From the NCBI GenBank assembly GCA_003258735.1, contig QHME01000002.1, positions 1 through 64,000 of the forward strand: a stretch of 64,000 bases of DNA. The letters run 5' to 3'. This document shows positions 16,289 through 25,392 of this stretch, piece after piece. Source of the DNA: Candidatus Melainabacteria bacterium. GTDB lineage: Bacteria; Cyanobacteriota; Vampirovibrionia; Gastranaerophilales; Gastranaerophilaceae. A model generated the notes under the pieces. It worked only from the letters and a program-made list of their open reading frames with translations. It searched no databases and had not been told where the DNA came from. Every line of letters starts with the position of its first letter. The stretch's first letter is position 1. Made by a program: the position numbers and the translations under genes.

Positions 16289-17260
16289 ATGAAAGCAGTA
16301 GTTTTTACAAAAAATAACGAACTAAAATTAGTTAATGATTATGAAAAACCAATTCCTAAAAAAGGAGAGGCACTTGTTAGAGTTACCCTTGCCGGAATTT
16401 GTAACACCGATTACGAAATTACAAAAGGTTATATGGGATATGAAGGAATACTTGGACACGAGGCAGTTGGTGTAGTAGAAGAAGTGAATGGGGAAGACCA
16501 ATCATTAGTTGGCAAACGCGTTGTTCCTGAAATTAGCTATGGTTGTAAAGACCCTGAATGTCCTTGGTGTGCAGAAAAACTATATCGTCATTGCCCTGAT
16601 AGACACACTCTTGGTATCTTTAGAAAAGACGGAGTTTTTGCACAATATTTTACAATGCCTACCGAAGTTTTATTTGAAGTCCCTGCAAATGTTCCTGATA
16701 CACAAGCTGTATTTGTAGAACCATTAGCTGCAGCACTTGAAATTAACGAACAACACCACATCAGACCGTTTGAAAAAGTTGTTGTGTTAGGAGATGGCAA
16801 ACTAGGTTTAATTACAGCATTAGCATTAAATGCTCAAAACCTTGATGTGATTTTGGTTGGCAAACACCAAAATAAACTTGATATTGCAAAAGCTCAAGGG
16901 GTTGAAACCGCATTATTAAATGATTTTCCAATCGAGAAGAAATATGATGTAGTAGTTGAAGCTACAGGTTCAATTTCAGGTTTTGAAACCGCTTTGGCTC
17001 TAACAAAACCTCGCGGAGTTTTGGTTTTGAAAAGTACGGTTGCCGCATCAAAAGAATTTAATCTTGCACCAATAGTAATTGACGAAATCACAGTTTTGGG
17101 TTCTCGTTGCGGTCAATTCCCTGCAGCATTAAGAATGTTGAAATCAGAAAGAATTGATTTTTCTCCATTGATTTCTGCAACATATTCAATTGATGATGCA
17201 ATTGAAGGATTTGAAAAGAACAAAGAAAAAGACACATTGAAAGTCCTTTTAAAATTTTAA
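16289..17260 (+). CDS. Zinc-dependent alcohol dehydrogenase (MDR family)
   Basis: A 323-residue medium-chain dehydrogenase. Residues 36-41 (GICNTDYE) and GHEAVG (near 57) supply the catalytic zinc ligands Cys and His; CKDPECPWCAEKLYRHC is the four-cysteine structural zinc lobe; VVVLGDGKLGLI is the NAD(P) Rossmann motif, and VVEATGS follows. It oxidises an alcohol or polyol; the substrate is not readable. It lies 15 bases after the solute-binding protein with RBS AAGGAG, so probably co-transcribed with it, which hints at a polyol or sugar. A terminator follows. Confidence 0.9.
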   Translation: MKAVVFTKNNELKLVNDYEKPIPKKGEALVRVTLAGICNTDYEITKGYMGYEGILGHEAVGVVEEVNGEDQSLVGKRVVPEISYGCKDPECPWCAEKLYRHCPDRHTLGIFRKDGVFAQYFTMPTEVLFEVPANVPDTQAVFVEPLAAALEINEQHHIRPFEKVVVLGDGKLGLITALALNAQNLDVILVGKHQNKLDIAKAQGVETALLNDFPIEKKYDVVVEATGSISGFETALALTKPRGVLVLKSTVAASKEFNLAPIVIDEITVLGSRCGQFPAALRMLKSERIDFSPLISATYSIDDAIEGFEKNKEKDTLKVLLKF

Positions 17261-17268
17261 GACAGATA

Positions 17269-17307
17269 AAAGTAAATCAATCGGATAAATCTATCCGATT
17301 GATTTTA
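17269..17307 (+). terminator. Strong (bidirectional) hairpin after the MDR gene
   Basis: A stem of about 19 bases around GTAAATCAATCGGATA with a 4-base loop (17288-17291) has one bulged T. Its right arm also contains the -35 of the next gene. Confidence 0.8.
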
Positions 17308-17327
17308 CTTTAAAAACACGATAAAAT
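17299..17327 (+). promoter_or_regulatory. Promoter of OppF-like gene (leaderless type)
   Basis: TTGATT (17299-17304), 17-base spacer, TAAAAT (17322-17327), then six bases to the ATG at 17334. The -35 lies in the 3' arm of the preceding terminator. Confidence 0.6.
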
Positions 17328-17333
17328 TCCACT

Positions 17334-18302
17334 ATGACAGAGAGTTTAGTTAAAATTAAAGACTTAGAAGTTGTTTATACCACCAAGAAAAATATTTTTG
17401 GAGGAGTGAAAACTATCCACGCAGTAAACGGTGTTTCTCTTGATATTAAAAAAGGGGAAATCCTAGCAATTGCAGGGGAATCCGGTTGCGGTAAATCAAC
17501 TCTTGCCAAAGCAGTAATGCGCCTTGTAAATGTAAAATCAGGTGAAATAAAACTCGAAGATGAAAATATTTTAAACTTCAAAAATCGTGAAGATTTAAAA
17601 CATTTTTACCAAAGAGTACAAATGATTTTCCAAAATCCATATTCCAGCTTAAATCCGAAAATGAAAATCGGACAAATTCTGCGCGAACCTTTAGAAATCA
17701 ACACAAAACTAAATCGTACAGAAATAGACAAAATTGTTGAAGATAAACTTGCTAAAGTCGGACTTGATAAAAGCACATTGGAACTTTATCCACATGAATT
17801 TTCTGGCGGACAAAGACAAAGAATTGCAATCACCCGCGCTCTTGTTTTATCTCCCAAATTTATTATTGCAGATGAACCGGTGAGTGCGTTAGATGTAAGT
17901 ATTCAGGCTCAAATTATCAATCTGCTGAAACAATTAAAAGATGATTTTAATTTAACTTTTCTGTTTATTTCACATGACTTGAGCGTAATAAAATACCTGT
18001 CAGATAGAATCGCAATTATGTATTTGGGTGAAATTGTCGAACTTGGAAAAACAGAAGAAATTTTTTCAGACCCAAAACATCCATATACAAAAGCTCTGCT
18101 TAGCGCAGTTCCTGAATTAAACTCTAATAGTCAAAAGGAACAAATAAAGTTACAAGGTGAGCTTCCTTCAGTCGAGAACCTGCCCCTAGGCTGTAAATTC
18201 CACACAAGATGTCCTTTTGCAACAGAAAAATGCAAAAAACAAACTCCACAAATAACATATTTTTCAGAGTCTCATTATTGTAAATGTTTTTTATATGAGT
18301 AG
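17334..18302 (+). CDS. Oligopeptide/dipeptide ABC transporter ATP-binding protein (OppF/DppF type)
   Basis: A 322-residue ATPase. Walker A GESGCGKST (near residue 48), Q-loop FQNPYSSLNP, signature FSGGQRQRIAITRAL, Walker B FIIADEPVSALD, and H-loop FISHDLSV are intact. The C-terminal HTRCPFATEKCKKQTP is the oligopeptide-type extension with conserved cysteines typical of the F subunit. It powers peptide uptake with OppB/C/D partners, none of which is adjacent, so it is an isolated gene. No Shine-Dalgarno sequence; the promoter places transcription at the ATG. Confidence 0.92.
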   Translation: MTESLVKIKDLEVVYTTKKNIFGGVKTIHAVNGVSLDIKKGEILAIAGESGCGKSTLAKAVMRLVNVKSGEIKLEDENILNFKNREDLKHFYQRVQMIFQNPYSSLNPKMKIGQILREPLEINTKLNRTEIDKIVEDKLAKVGLDKSTLELYPHEFSGGQRQRIAITRALVLSPKFIIADEPVSALDVSIQAQIINLLKQLKDDFNLTFLFISHDLSVIKYLSDRIAIMYLGEIVELGKTEEIFSDPKHPYTKALLSAVPELNSNSQKEQIKLQGELPSVENLPLGCKFHTRCPFATEKCKKQTPQITYFSESHYCKCFLYE

Positions 18303-18337
18303 CAAATTTATTTTTGTTCCGATTTCATATAAGTATT

Positions 18338-19093
18338 ATGAAATTTAGTATAGATTATAACAAAACATTTTTACCTCATTCTGTTATTAGAGGTTCACAA
18401 ACTGAAAGATTTGCAAAAGCAAGAGAAATGAATGAAAAACTCCGTATCAAATTAAACAAAGTATTTGATGAAGGAAAAACTGAAATTACAATTCCAAGAT
18501 TTAAACAAGAAATATCTCGACTAACAGGCAAAAAAGGTGGTCAGATGCCGATTGATGTTTTCGTTATGGATGATGGCGAATCTTTGTTAAGTCACAGTTT
18601 CCAGGGTAAACCGGTAGCACAAGGTTACACATTTGTACTTTCAGGAAATCCTATCGAAAAAACTTTGAGCAAGGGATTTTTCAACACAATGTTACGTAGA
18701 ACTCAAAATTTCTTCGACGAGTTATTTAATCCGAAATTTTATAAAAGAGCACTTTCTCTTGTGAACAAAAATAAAGCCAACCACAATGAAAAAGAGTTTA
18801 TCCAAAATGTTTTACTTGCAAAAACTGAATTAAAAGAAAAAGATTTGAATAAAATTTTGCAAGGAAGAACTCCGGCTACAAAAATCAATGTTCTACAATA
18901 TTTTAGATATAATTTGCTTGGCAAAGCTAATGAGAACAAATATATGCAAGAAATGCGTAAAAAATTAAGAATGAATGAAGCAGATTTTTCAGCCTACCAT
19001 CTAGATGAAAAAATAAAAATTGTAAGCGACAAATTACGTGATGTTATTGGCAAAGAACGTGCAAGAATTCAAGCTAAAAATGCGCAAGGCTAA
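18338..19093 (+). CDS. Hypothetical protein (251 aa)
   Basis: A soluble, Lys-rich helical protein of unknown family. An in-frame TTG at 18314 would add eight residues, but the ATG at 18338 (MKFSIDYNKTFLPHS) is more likely: TATAAG lies just upstream and no ribosome binding site supports either start, so a leaderless message is possible. Segments: MNEKLRIKLNKVFDEGKTEI (helix), MPIDVFVMDDGESLLSHSF (beta), and a long C-terminal helix (DEKIKIVSDKLRDVIGKERARI). It sits between the OppF-like gene and smpB. Function unknown. Confidence 0.65.
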   Translation: MKFSIDYNKTFLPHSVIRGSQTERFAKAREMNEKLRIKLNKVFDEGKTEITIPRFKQEISRLTGKKGGQMPIDVFVMDDGESLLSHSFQGKPVAQGYTFVLSGNPIEKTLSKGFFNTMLRRTQNFFDELFNPKFYKRALSLVNKNKANHNEKEFIQNVLLAKTELKEKDLNKILQGRTPATKINVLQYFRYNLLGKANENKYMQEMRKKLRMNEADFSAYHLDEKIKIVSDKLRDVIGKERARIQAKNAQG

Positions 19094-19126
19094 GTTGTTT
19101 TCCTATAGTGCAAATAAAAAACTCTG

Positions 19127-19135
19127 TGCTATAAT
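19127..19135 (+). promoter_or_regulatory. Extended -10 of smpB (leaderless type)
   Basis: TGC-TATAAT (19127-19135, TG at 19127-19128) ends exactly six bases before the ATG at 19142; the -35 is poor, as is common with extended -10 promoters. Confidence 0.6.
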
Positions 19136-19141
19136 TTGACT

Positions 19142-19588
19142 ATGGACAAAAAAGTTATCACAACCAATAGAAAAGCCTTTCACGACTACACAATATCTGA
19201 AAAATATATAGCAGGAATTGTGTTGACAGGCACTGAAATAAAATCTATCAGGAAAAACGCAATTAACCTGAAAGATAGTTTTTGCAAAATTGAAGATAAC
19301 GAAATATTTTTATATAATTGTCACATTTCCCCTTACGAACAGGGTAACAGGTATAACCACAAAGCAGAACGCACACGCAAACTTCTTTTAACAAAAAAAG
19401 AAATTTTAAAAATGCACTCAAAAATCAAAAAAGATGGTTATACTATTGTACCATTAGAAGTTTTTATTCAAAAAGGATTTGCCAAAGTCGAAATTGGCTT
19501 GGCAAAAGGTAAAAAACTGTATGACAAACGCGATTCTTTAGCTAAAAAAGATCAGCAACGCGAAATCGACCGCAAAATGAAATATTAG
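19142..19588 (+). CDS. smpB: SsrA-binding protein SmpB
   Basis: A 148-residue protein matching SmpB throughout: KAFHDYTISEKYIAGIVLTGTEIKSIR (OB-fold start), NLKDSFCKIEDNEIFLYNCHISPYEQGNRYNH, RTRKLLLTKKEI, PLEVFIQKGFAKVEIGLAKGKKLYDKRDS and the basic tail. It binds tmRNA and carries it to stalled ribosomes. A TTG two codons upstream is in frame, but the ATG at 19142 lies six bases after a consensus extended -10, so the message is likely leaderless. No ssrA gene can be seen beside it. Confidence 0.96.
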   Translation: MDKKVITTNRKAFHDYTISEKYIAGIVLTGTEIKSIRKNAINLKDSFCKIEDNEIFLYNCHISPYEQGNRYNHKAERTRKLLLTKKEILKMHSKIKKDGYTIVPLEVFIQKGFAKVEIGLAKGKKLYDKRDSLAKKDQQREIDRKMKY

Positions 19589-19710
19589 CGCAAGCAACTT
19601 ACATATATCATTGCGCGAAATCCCAACCCAACAGGGAGCGTCACATAGTCATAGACACATTTAATGTGACTACTCATTGATTCACCTATGGCTCTGGAGG
19701 AACAAAATCT

Positions 19711-21723
19711 TTACCTATTTTTATGTGGCCAGATTAGGTGGCTGAAGCTAATCCTAATTCCCAATATTGTAAACACTGCATCTTGTTGTGTTTTATTTAT
19801 ATAAAGATTTATCAATTCTTTACGGAATTTTGGATGAGCTTGTCTATATTCAATAATACTATTGACAAATTTATTAGAACGAGCCATTGAATACATAAGA
19901 TTATCTGTATCAACTTTTTTTCTGAACAAATAATGAAAAGCGTCAAAAACACTCAACTTTGGAGCAAATTCATCAGATTCTTTTCCGTATGTTTTATGAA
20001 GAACGCTACCTAACAAATTCGCAGTATTCCTATCTATTGATTTAAAACAAAATGTAATATAGTGTTCTAATATTGTTTGAGTTGACTGCTCACTTATAAA
20101 GGCTTTATTAATTTCTTTTGCATAATTTAATATACCTTCTTCATAATTAGAAAATTGCCAATTTTCAAAATTCTTTAAATCTGTTTCTTCTAATATTGGA
20201 ACATACTTTTCATCTATTTTTTCATACCCTAAAGTTTGCCCATGTGGCGCACGCGTTAATAATTCAATTGCAGCTCCAAGTAAAGGTCTTTTAAAAATGA
20301 AATAACTATAAAAATTCGTATTCAGAGGATTAAAACCTGCAAGAGTTAGTGCATAATAAAAAGTCACAATATCACTATTATAAAAAGTTTTTATTAGCGC
20401 AGCTAGACAATTTTGTGTAAAACCAGAACCATCCAAATCGACAAATGCAAAGTTATTGTCAGAAAAATCGATTTCTTGTTTTAAATAAGATATCGCATTT
20501 CCTCTCTTGTTTTCATTTATCTTGATAAGTCTTTCACGCAAATACAAATTTTCAAATAAAAAAGTTTCTATCTCTTTTTTATGTTTTGTACTTTTATAAT
20601 TTGACAACACTCTAGGTTCAATATTTATAAAGTTTTTTTCATCTAAACCATAAAGCTCAGGTAATTTCTTTGGTGCCCACATTGCAGTTCTAACGAATTG
20701 CTTATATAATTCATTATTATCCTGCGTTACAGCAGTTGTTCGCCAAGCCTTGCGCGAACCGTATATATATTTAGTTTTTATAGGCAAATTATTTTCTTTT
20801 ATTATCAAATCAGCAATAAGTTTCAGGATATACCCATCACGTGCGATGAAATATAATCGCTCAATTCCTCTTTTTTGAGCTTGGTCTAACAACCAATAAA
20901 TATACGGAAACAAAATCGGACCGGCTAAAGATGCTCCAAGCTGAGCTTTTTCATCATTTGGGAATTTATTTAGTCTGATATTTTTTGCGCAACCTAAACT
21001 TATTTGAACAAATGAATTCTGCGAATTTGCCACAAGCAAACTTTTTTCATATTCTTTGAATTTCACATAAGGGTAGAGAACTGCTTTTATGCCAAGTTTG
21101 CGAGCACAGAAAAAGTCTGCGAACTTGTTGTCCCCCATGTGTGTCCATTCCCTAAATTCAACATTTTCCTGTTCTTTTACATAGTGAAATAGCGCTTGTT
21201 TTGTTTTCATAAATCCAAGTGTTGAAGATAAATATAATTTCACCTGACATAGCACAGGGTCGCATTTTAACAGCATTTCTTTGATAATATATTCCGGCAA
21301 ATACATATCAGAAATTAGGACAACGCGTTTACCTTTTTCTAATAGCACTTTCAACTTTTCAATATTTTCTTTTATCGGAATAATATTATCAAGTTCTAAT
21401 TGGATTTCAAGCTCTTTGATGGCTTGAGTTTGCTCATTTGTCAAAAAATATGTATGCTGAATATGATTGTAAATCATATCAAGCGAGATATCTTTGCCAT
21501 CATTCCATTGGTTATTAATTTGGCGAAGATAAAACTCTGAATTAGTTCTATAATTGAAGAAATTTGTTTTGACATCATTAGGCAAATCGGCAAATTGGGG
21601 GGATTGATTTATTATATCTTTCATCAAAACAAATATACCCTTTGGAGTTGCGACTTTGCGTGTTATTAGGGTGTCAAAAATATCAAAAGAGTATAATTTA
21701 TATTCTTTATTTACTTTTTTCAT
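19711..21723 (-). CDS. HAD-like hydrolase / capsule-type protein (COG5610-like)
   Basis: A 670-residue protein. Residues 8-220 are a HAD-superfamily domain: FDIFDTLITR (motif I with two Asp), VVLISDMYLPEYII (motif II), and THMGDNKFADFFCARKLGIKAVLY (motif IV). The C-terminal 430 residues contain LYFIARDGYILKLIADLI and FAFVDLDGSGFTQNCLAAL, features known from large HAD proteins in capsule and teichoic-acid loci. It may dephosphorylate or modify a glycan precursor. Last gene of a five-gene operon; its start overlaps the TagF-like gene by 17 bases. Confidence 0.75.
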   Translation of the reverse strand: MKKVNKEYKLYSFDIFDTLITRKVATPKGIFVLMKDIINQSPQFADLPNDVKTNFFNYRTNSEFYLRQINNQWNDGKDISLDMIYNHIQHTYFLTNEQTQAIKELEIQLELDNIIPIKENIEKLKVLLEKGKRVVLISDMYLPEYIIKEMLLKCDPVLCQVKLYLSSTLGFMKTKQALFHYVKEQENVEFREWTHMGDNKFADFFCARKLGIKAVLYPYVKFKEYEKSLLVANSQNSFVQISLGCAKNIRLNKFPNDEKAQLGASLAGPILFPYIYWLLDQAQKRGIERLYFIARDGYILKLIADLIIKENNLPIKTKYIYGSRKAWRTTAVTQDNNELYKQFVRTAMWAPKKLPELYGLDEKNFINIEPRVLSNYKSTKHKKEIETFLFENLYLRERLIKINENKRGNAISYLKQEIDFSDNNFAFVDLDGSGFTQNCLAALIKTFYNSDIVTFYYALTLAGFNPLNTNFYSYFIFKRPLLGAAIELLTRAPHGQTLGYEKIDEKYVPILEETDLKNFENWQFSNYEEGILNYAKEINKAFISEQSTQTILEHYITFCFKSIDRNTANLLGSVLHKTYGKESDEFAPKLSVFDAFHYLFRKKVDTDNLMYSMARSNKFVNSIIEYRQAHPKFRKELINLYINKTQQDAVFTILGIRISFSHLIWPHKNR

Positions 21724-22966
21724 TCATCTTCTCCAATATAAAATCAACTATTCTTACACATGAATTTTCATCATCTTGATGTCCTTTATCTATTAAGAAT
21801 TGTTCGGCTTTTTGTTTAAATAATTTTTCATCAAAGTTTAAAACATTATTTATCAATTCATAATTGTCTGTAGCAAGAGGACTCGGCAAATCTGTCAACG
21901 GATAATAAAAACCGTTTTCGTATTTTTCAATATCTGTGGCATATAAAAATGAAGGTTTCTTTAATATTGTGTATTCAGGAACACATGAACTATAGTCAGA
22001 AATCAAGACATCAGCAGCAACCAAAAGTTCTTGCATATCAATATAAGCTGATGCATTGATAACTTCATTTTCATCATACAGAGCATTGAAAATATTCTTT
22101 TTCATATGAATATGTGCTCTTATTAAAATACTCCACTCTCCGCCAAATCTCTTTTTTAGAGCTTTTTTCAATGCTTTGATATCGATGTTATAGCAATTAC
22201 ATCTTTTGTCACTTCTCCAAGTCGGAGCATAAAGTAAAATTTTATTTTCTTTTGGAATATTATAAAATTCTTTTACTTTCTCGATATAAGGTGTTGGGTC
22301 TTTGTAAAAAATACTATCTCTTGCTTTACCAAGTTTAAGGATTTCACCATTACCCCAGAATGCAGTTTTAAATATATTTTTTTCACATTCACTATCTGTA
22401 AAAATATAATTTACACTTTGAGCACAAATTTTCTGCCATTTTGCCCAACCCATATCTTCAAAAGTTTTAGCATCTGCATCAATCTTCTTTATGCCCATTG
22501 AGCCGTGATAAGTTTGTATAAATATAGTTTCTTTCGGTTTTATTACTCCTCGTTTTGAGTGCCAAAACATGTGAGCATTAGCAATCCACACTTTACTTGT
22601 TAATAATTCATATATTGCTTTAAGAGTATTGCATTGCACAAATCTTATGCCTTTAGGAAATTTAGAAGTATCAGTATGTCCTAATTTTATCCAAACAATA
22701 TCAAGTTTGTTGGCATCATCTCTTTTTAACAATTCTTCTAATATATATTTTGGATTACAAGCATATTGCCAATTCATCATATTAATAATCACTATTTTAT
22801 TTGAATTTACTTTGCAAAATTTATTCACAAATTTACAAAAAATATGTTCTAGTTGGTATTTTTCACTTTTGTTAAATGTAAAAGTTATACCTAATATTCT
22901 CAAAATTTTTTTGTTATCTTTATTTGTAATTAAAAATATATTTTGCAACAAATTTTTTAGTTTCAT
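21707..22966 (-). CDS. CDP-glycerol/ribitol glycerophosphotransferase-like (TagF family)
   Basis: A 419-residue protein with the polyol-phosphate transferase signature: FIQTYHGSMGIKKI (catalytic His region), GKARDSIFYKD, KILLYAPTWRSD, ILIRAHIHM, and MQELLVAADVLISDYSSCVPEY (nucleotide-polyol binding). Such enzymes add glycerol- or ribitol-phosphate from the CDP-activated form to a teichoic acid or capsule at the inner face of the membrane. Its neighbours (a cytidylyltransferase and a pentulose-phosphate epimerase) fit a CDP-polyol supply. The stop of the epimerase directly abuts its ATG; the ribosome binding site AAGGAG is inside the epimerase end. Confidence 0.88.
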   Translation of the reverse strand: MKLKNLLQNIFLITNKDNKKILRILGITFTFNKSEKYQLEHIFCKFVNKFCKVNSNKIVIINMMNWQYACNPKYILEELLKRDDANKLDIVWIKLGHTDTSKFPKGIRFVQCNTLKAIYELLTSKVWIANAHMFWHSKRGVIKPKETIFIQTYHGSMGIKKIDADAKTFEDMGWAKWQKICAQSVNYIFTDSECEKNIFKTAFWGNGEILKLGKARDSIFYKDPTPYIEKVKEFYNIPKENKILLYAPTWRSDKRCNCYNIDIKALKKALKKRFGGEWSILIRAHIHMKKNIFNALYDENEVINASAYIDMQELLVAADVLISDYSSCVPEYTILKKPSFLYATDIEKYENGFYYPLTDLPSPLATDNYELINNVLNFDEKLFKQKAEQFLIDKGHQDDENSCVRIVDFILEKMNEKSK

Positions 22967-23665
22967 TTAAACTCCTTGTTTTTGTCCATAGTAGGCATTT
23001 TTGCCATGTTTTCTGTTGTAGTGTTTGTTCAATGTATATTGAGGAAGCTTATTTTCACCAGCATTCAATTGAATTGTTTGATAATTCATTTTTGCCAATT
23101 CTTCCATAACAATGGCATTATGTACTGCATTATAAGCAGTATTACCCCAAGTAAAGACCCCATGTTGTTTTACAAGAACACCGGGAATAGCCATATAATC
23201 AAGATTTGAAAATGTTTGAGCAATAACTTTACCTGTATTTTTCTCATAATCATTTTCGGTTTCTTCTTGAGTAAGACATCTTGTACATGGGATATTTCCA
23301 TAAAAATAATCAGCTTGAGTTGTCCCAAAAGCATCAATAGTTTTGCCTGCTTGCGCAAAAGATGTTGCATAATTTGAATGAGTATGACAAATTCCTTTTA
23401 CCTTGGGAAAAGCTCTATACAATTCTATATGGGTCGGAGTATCAGAAGAAGGATTCAGATTCCCTTCTACAATGTTTCCCTCCGTATCTAATATTACAAT
23501 ATCTTGCGGTTTTAATATTTCATAAGCAACGCCTGATGGTTTTATAGCAATATATTTGCCATCATCAGATTTGCCTGAAACATTTCCCCAAGTGAAAATA
23601 ACCAAGTTATGTTTATATAAGAGCATATTTGCTTCATAAACTTTTTGTTTTAAATCCTCAAGCAT
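22967..23665 (-). CDS. L-ribulose-5-phosphate 4-epimerase (AraD/UlaF-like)
   Basis: A 232-residue class II aldolase-fold epimerase. Zinc ligands are seen in GICHTHSNYATSFAQ (His94, His96) and KQHGVFTWG; other conserved parts are SGKSDDGKYIAIKPSGVAYE, SSDTPTHIELYRAFP, and GTTQADYFYGNIPCTR. It interconverts L-ribulose-5-P and D-xylulose-5-P. Placed between an SDR and a TagF-like transferase, it more likely supplies a pentulose-phosphate for a surface polymer than arabinose catabolism; this is inference, as no araA or araB is present. Three bases separate it from the SDR stop. Confidence 0.9.
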   Translation of the reverse strand: MLEDLKQKVYEANMLLYKHNLVIFTWGNVSGKSDDGKYIAIKPSGVAYEILKPQDIVILDTEGNIVEGNLNPSSDTPTHIELYRAFPKVKGICHTHSNYATSFAQAGKTIDAFGTTQADYFYGNIPCTRCLTQEETENDYEKNTGKVIAQTFSNLDYMAIPGVLVKQHGVFTWGNTAYNAVHNAIVMEELAKMNYQTIQLNAGENKLPQYTLNKHYNRKHGKNAYYGQKQGV

Positions 23666-23666
23666 T

Positions 23667-24695
23667 TTACACCCCCATCTCTTTTATTTTTAGAGTATGC
23701 TCAAGTCCTGATTTGATATCGTACTGTGGAATCCAACCAAGTTGAGATAATTTTTGAGCATCCAAAATTGAATCAGCACTTTTTGAATATCCTCTTTTTT
23801 CTAACTCATTCGGAACTTCAAATTTCAAATTTGTCCCAGCTAAATTAGCAAGCGTTTGTGCATATTCTTTAATTGATACGATAGAATTTTTATTGGCAAT
23901 ATTATAAACTTCTGTAGAAGGTGCTTTTGTTAGAATTGTAAGTATAGCACTAACCACATCTGCTACATAGCAATAGGTTCGTTTCTGTAGTCCTTCACTT
24001 TTCAAAACAATATCTTTTTTATCAAGTGCATTTCTCAAAAACTGTGCATCTGCTCTTGAATTATCTTGAGTAATTGTCGGTCCATATACATAACATAATC
24101 TAGCAACATTTGTATGTATTCCATATTGTTGAGAATATGCCATACACAAAGTTTCAGCTGCTCTTTTTGATTCAGGATAACAAGAACGTGCAAGCTTACT
24201 GTCTACTGTTCCACAATCTTTTTCAGTAAACGCTTTATCAACATTATTTCCATATATTTCGCCTGTTGATATGTATAAAAATTTTGTATTTTGATTATCT
24301 TTTATAGACTCCAAAAGTTTCATTGTACCCAAAAGATTCGTTTTCATTGTCCCCACAGGATCTTTAGAAAACGCTAACGGATGAGCATTACTTGCTGCAT
24401 GAATGATAAAATCAAAAGTATTATTTAAAAATAATGGCTTATTTAAATCTTGTTCTATATAAAATAAATTAGGATGTTTCGCAAATCTTTTCTCCATTTT
24501 TTCTAAAGAACGAGACATTGCAAAAATCTTAATGTTATACATTTTTTGACTATTCAAATATGTTAAATAGTCAATTACGTACGAACCTATTAAACCATTT
24601 GCACCTGTAATTAATATTGATTTATCTTTTAAACCTTCAAAGTTAAAATTTTTATCAATCTCTTTGAATTCACACATTTGAATATTATTTATCAC
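23667..24695 (-). CDS. NAD-dependent epimerase/dehydratase (extended SDR)
   Basis: An extended SDR protein of about 342 residues with the nucleotide-binding motif LITGANGLIGSYV, DFIIHAASNAHP, FLYISTGEIYG, and the catalytic Tyr-Lys pair in CYPESKRAAE. It resembles UDP-glucuronate decarboxylase/4,6-dehydratase enzymes. In this operon it may act on a CDP- or phospho-pentose; the substrate is not readable. Start choice: a GTG at 24704 is in frame, but AAAGG sits eight bases before the GTG at 24695; an ATG at 24674 lacks a binding site. It overlaps the cytidylyltransferase end, so coupling is tight. Confidence 0.85.
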   Translation of the reverse strand: MINNIQMCEFKEIDKNFNFEGLKDKSILITGANGLIGSYVIDYLTYLNSQKMYNIKIFAMSRSLEKMEKRFAKHPNLFYIEQDLNKPLFLNNTFDFIIHAASNAHPLAFSKDPVGTMKTNLLGTMKLLESIKDNQNTKFLYISTGEIYGNNVDKAFTEKDCGTVDSKLARSCYPESKRAAETLCMAYSQQYGIHTNVARLCYVYGPTITQDNSRADAQFLRNALDKKDIVLKSEGLQKRTYCYVADVVSAILTILTKAPSTEVYNIANKNSIVSIKEYAQTLANLAGTNLKFEVPNELEKRGYSKSADSILDAQKLSQLGWIPQYDIKSGLEHTLKIKEMGV

Positions 24696-25392
24696 TTGTA
24701 TCACCTTTTAATAAAGCTTTGAAGATTTCAACATCTTCAGGAGTTGTGAGTTTAATATTCTTTTCTGAACCTGTTGAGAAATATACTTTACTACCTGTTT
24801 CAATCATCAATGTACAACTTGCTACAGAATTTGTAATACCCATTTCTGCTGCTTTTTTATGGGCATTCATAATAACGTCAAGCCTAAATCCTTGCGGAGT
24901 TTGTGTACGTTTTAAATTGTCACGGGGATAAGACGAATCAGAAGAAATTTTATCTTGAGTTTCAAGCATTGCCTCCTGACAAGGAATACATACAATAGCA
25001 TTGCCATGTTGTTTTGTAACAGCAATACAATCTGAAATCACATCTCTTGATACCATTGGTCTGATTGCATCATGGATTAGTACAACAGAGTCTTCACTAT
25101 AATGTTTTGATAATTCTACAATACCATTTTTTATAGATTCTTGCCCAACTTTGCCGGCAGGAATAATGTGTTTTAATTTACTAATTCCATATTGTTTTGC
25201 ATAACTTGCTAAAATATTATCCCAGCCATCCAAACAAACAACTGCAATAACATCTATTGACGGATGTTTTTCAAAAGCCTCCAGCGTATACATTATTACC
25301 GGTTTATCAAAAACTGTCATAAACTGTTTAGGTATAGCCTGTTGCATTCTTGCACCAACCCCACCTGCGATAATTAACCCAATATTTGTCAT
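24685..25392 (-). CDS. IspD/TarI-family cytidylyltransferase
   Basis: A 235-residue nucleotidyltransferase. The N-terminal IIAGGVGARM (residues 7-16) with downstream PKQF, then IHDAIRPMVS, KRTQTPQGFR and the C-terminal NIKLTTPEDVEI are family marks. IspD makes CDP-methylerythritol and TarI/Bcs1 makes CDP-ribitol; AGG instead of AAG in the first loop and the operon context (TagF-like transferase, pentulose-phosphate epimerase) favour a CDP-polyol role, but IspD cannot be excluded by sequence alone. It is the first gene of the operon, with RBS GGGAG. Confidence 0.88.
   Translation of the reverse strand: MTNIGLIIAGGVGARMQQAIPKQFMTVFDKPVIMYTLEAFEKHPSIDVIAVVCLDGWDNILASYAKQYGISKLKHIIPAGKVGQESIKNGIVELSKHYSEDSVVLIHDAIRPMVSRDVISDCIAVTKQHGNAIVCIPCQEAMLETQDKISSDSSYPRDNLKRTQTPQGFRLDVIMNAHKKAAEMGITNSVASCTLMIETGSKVYFSTGSEKNIKLTTPEDVEIFKALLKGDTSDK

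Noticed and set aside
19589..19710. Possible ssrA (tmRNA) after smpB
   Set aside because: No alanine-tRNA-like ends or tag-peptide frame could be found in the gap.
24685..25392. Calling the cytidylyltransferase IspD outright
   Set aside because: The operon partners point to CDP-polyol synthesis and the loop AGG is TarI-like; left as IspD/TarI family.
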